Source: Agaribacter marinus | GTDB lineage: Bacteria; Pseudomonadota; Gammaproteobacteria; Enterobacterales; Alteromonadaceae | Direction: 5' to 3' | Length of the DNA: 64,000 bases | Assembly (NCBI RefSeq): GCF_030160655.1 | Contig: NZ_BSOT01000005.1 | Coordinates: 2,047,788-2,111,787, forward strand | In this document: positions 63,703 to 64,000 of the stretch, piece after piece | Layout of the letters: each line of letters starts with the position of its first letter | Position numbering within the stretch: position 1 is the stretch's first letter | Made by a program: the position numbers and the translations under genes | Notes under the pieces: model-generated | What the model saw: the letters and a program-made list of their open reading frames with translations, nothing else | The model's database searches: none | Told to the model about the DNA's origin: nothing

Positions 63703-63922
63703 GTAGAGTCCATTTACTCTCTTCATTATCTTCAAAAAATTTATCATTCTTTTTTGTTACACCACGATAAGTACCAAGGTCATTACCCGAATAATTTCCA
63801 TTTATAATGGCGTACTCACAAGCATTGATAAGGTTTTTTAAACCTTCTTCATTGCCAACGATTTCCCGTTCATAACCTTGAAAATCAGCACCATCTTGCA
63901 ATTGTGGAGAATTCTTCTGCAT
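63703..63922 (-). pseudogene. Cassette gene truncated by the IS insertion
   Basis: The frame starts MQKNSPQLQDGADFQGYERE and continues VGNEEGLKNLINACEYAI, then DLGTYRGVTKKNDKFFED. After NEES it runs into the IS end, giving a false tail (KWTLHGLPFVKQ) and a stop at 63677. It resembles small cassette-encoded proteins of unknown function. Its own 3' end and attC are not found on the other side of the IS, so they were probably lost. Confidence 0.6.
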
Positions 63923-63956
63923 TTAAAAACTCACAGGCACATAGACATAATGACTC

Positions 63957-64000
63957 CCCACGAGCCACCTTTAAAGGTGCTGCTCTCCAATTTTCGTGGG
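63957..64000. repeat. Nested palindromes at the right edge
   Basis: CCCACGA (63957-63963) and TCGTGGG (63994-64000) form an outer inverted repeat enclosing the perfect 14-base palindrome CACCTTTAAAGGTG (63966-63979). It lies upstream of the truncated cassette gene and may be part of a further attC-like or mobile structure continuing beyond the window. Confidence 0.5.

Larger units (their letters stand above)
62414..63705 (+). mobile_element. IS110/IS1111-family insertion sequence
   Basis: The element contains one DEDD transposase gene, and its ends carry subterminal inverted repeats, ATGGACTCCCC (62426-62436) and GGGGAGTCCAT (63692-63702), perfect over 11 bases. Subterminal inverted repeats mark the IS1111 group of IS110. 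The outer borders are approximate. The left repeat overlaps the start of the transposase gene. The right end cuts the 3' end of a cassette gene. A non-coding segment of about 240 bases follows the transposase gene. Confidence 0.8.

Noticed and set aside
63495..63713. A 72-codon minus-strand frame in the IS right end
   Set aside because: It crosses the inverted repeat and lies in the expected bridge RNA region; no protein family is visible.

Overview
The window looks like the chromosome of a marine gammaproteobacterium of the Alteromonadales, probably near Alteromonadaceae. Evidence is the rpsU-yqeY-dnaG-rpoD macromolecular synthesis cluster, SrkA, RlmG, DsbA, CcoG and DUF3016 proteins of gammaproteobacterial type, moderate to low GC, many c-di-GMP proteins, and an integron cassette array with Alteromonadales-like attC sites. 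No rRNA, tRNA or CRISPR was seen.

Layout. 1-4606: rpsU (3' end), yqeY, dnaG, rpoD. 4634-12232: three minus-strand genes of a type best known from Planctomycetes and Verrucomicrobia (DUF1501 Tat protein, PSCyt1/DUF1549/DUF1553 cytochrome, membrane cytochrome with leucine-rich repeats), followed by a gene for a membrane-embedded AraC regulator. 12352-17726: a MarR-GNAT fusion with an inverted-repeat operator, and an RND efflux pair. 17859-24126: a lipoprotein with a degenerate Nudix box, a diguanylate cyclase and a 1500-residue secreted protein with two nuclease modules. 24378-32371: DUF3016, CcoG, SrkA, RDD, a surface protein with a C-terminal sorting-like tail, and DsbA. 32521-38189: an oxyanion block (SulP, ChrA, Acr3, ArsH, ArsC, ArsR). 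38355-41341: BolA, AlkB, RlmG and an exported cyclophilin.

41384-48618 is a compact signalling locus. A porin and a REC-EAL protein diverge from an operon for an HTH-REC regulator, a PhnD-like binding protein, a HAMP histidine kinase and a REC protein with a worn-down HD-GYP domain. The spacer between them holds a striking array of 9-bp units (44161-44232), apparently a cooperative operator for the MerR/BldC-like regulator.

48713-56344 is a complete Nit1C cluster (nitBCDEFGH), known from cyanide-nitrogen assimilation, with a divergent MocR-type regulator. Its spacer carries four copies of TGATTGGAT in two pairs and a near-consensus sigma-54 promoter. 56533-57610 holds a methyltransferase and a small membrane protein. 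57782-58266 is a scar of two unrelated insertion sequences. 58456-64000 is an integron cassette array read on the minus strand: six full attC sites, one cut-down attC, two toxin-antitoxin cassettes, a cassette gene with an in-frame stop, a MITE-like element and an IS110/IS1111-family insertion. attC polarity puts any integrase to the right of the window.
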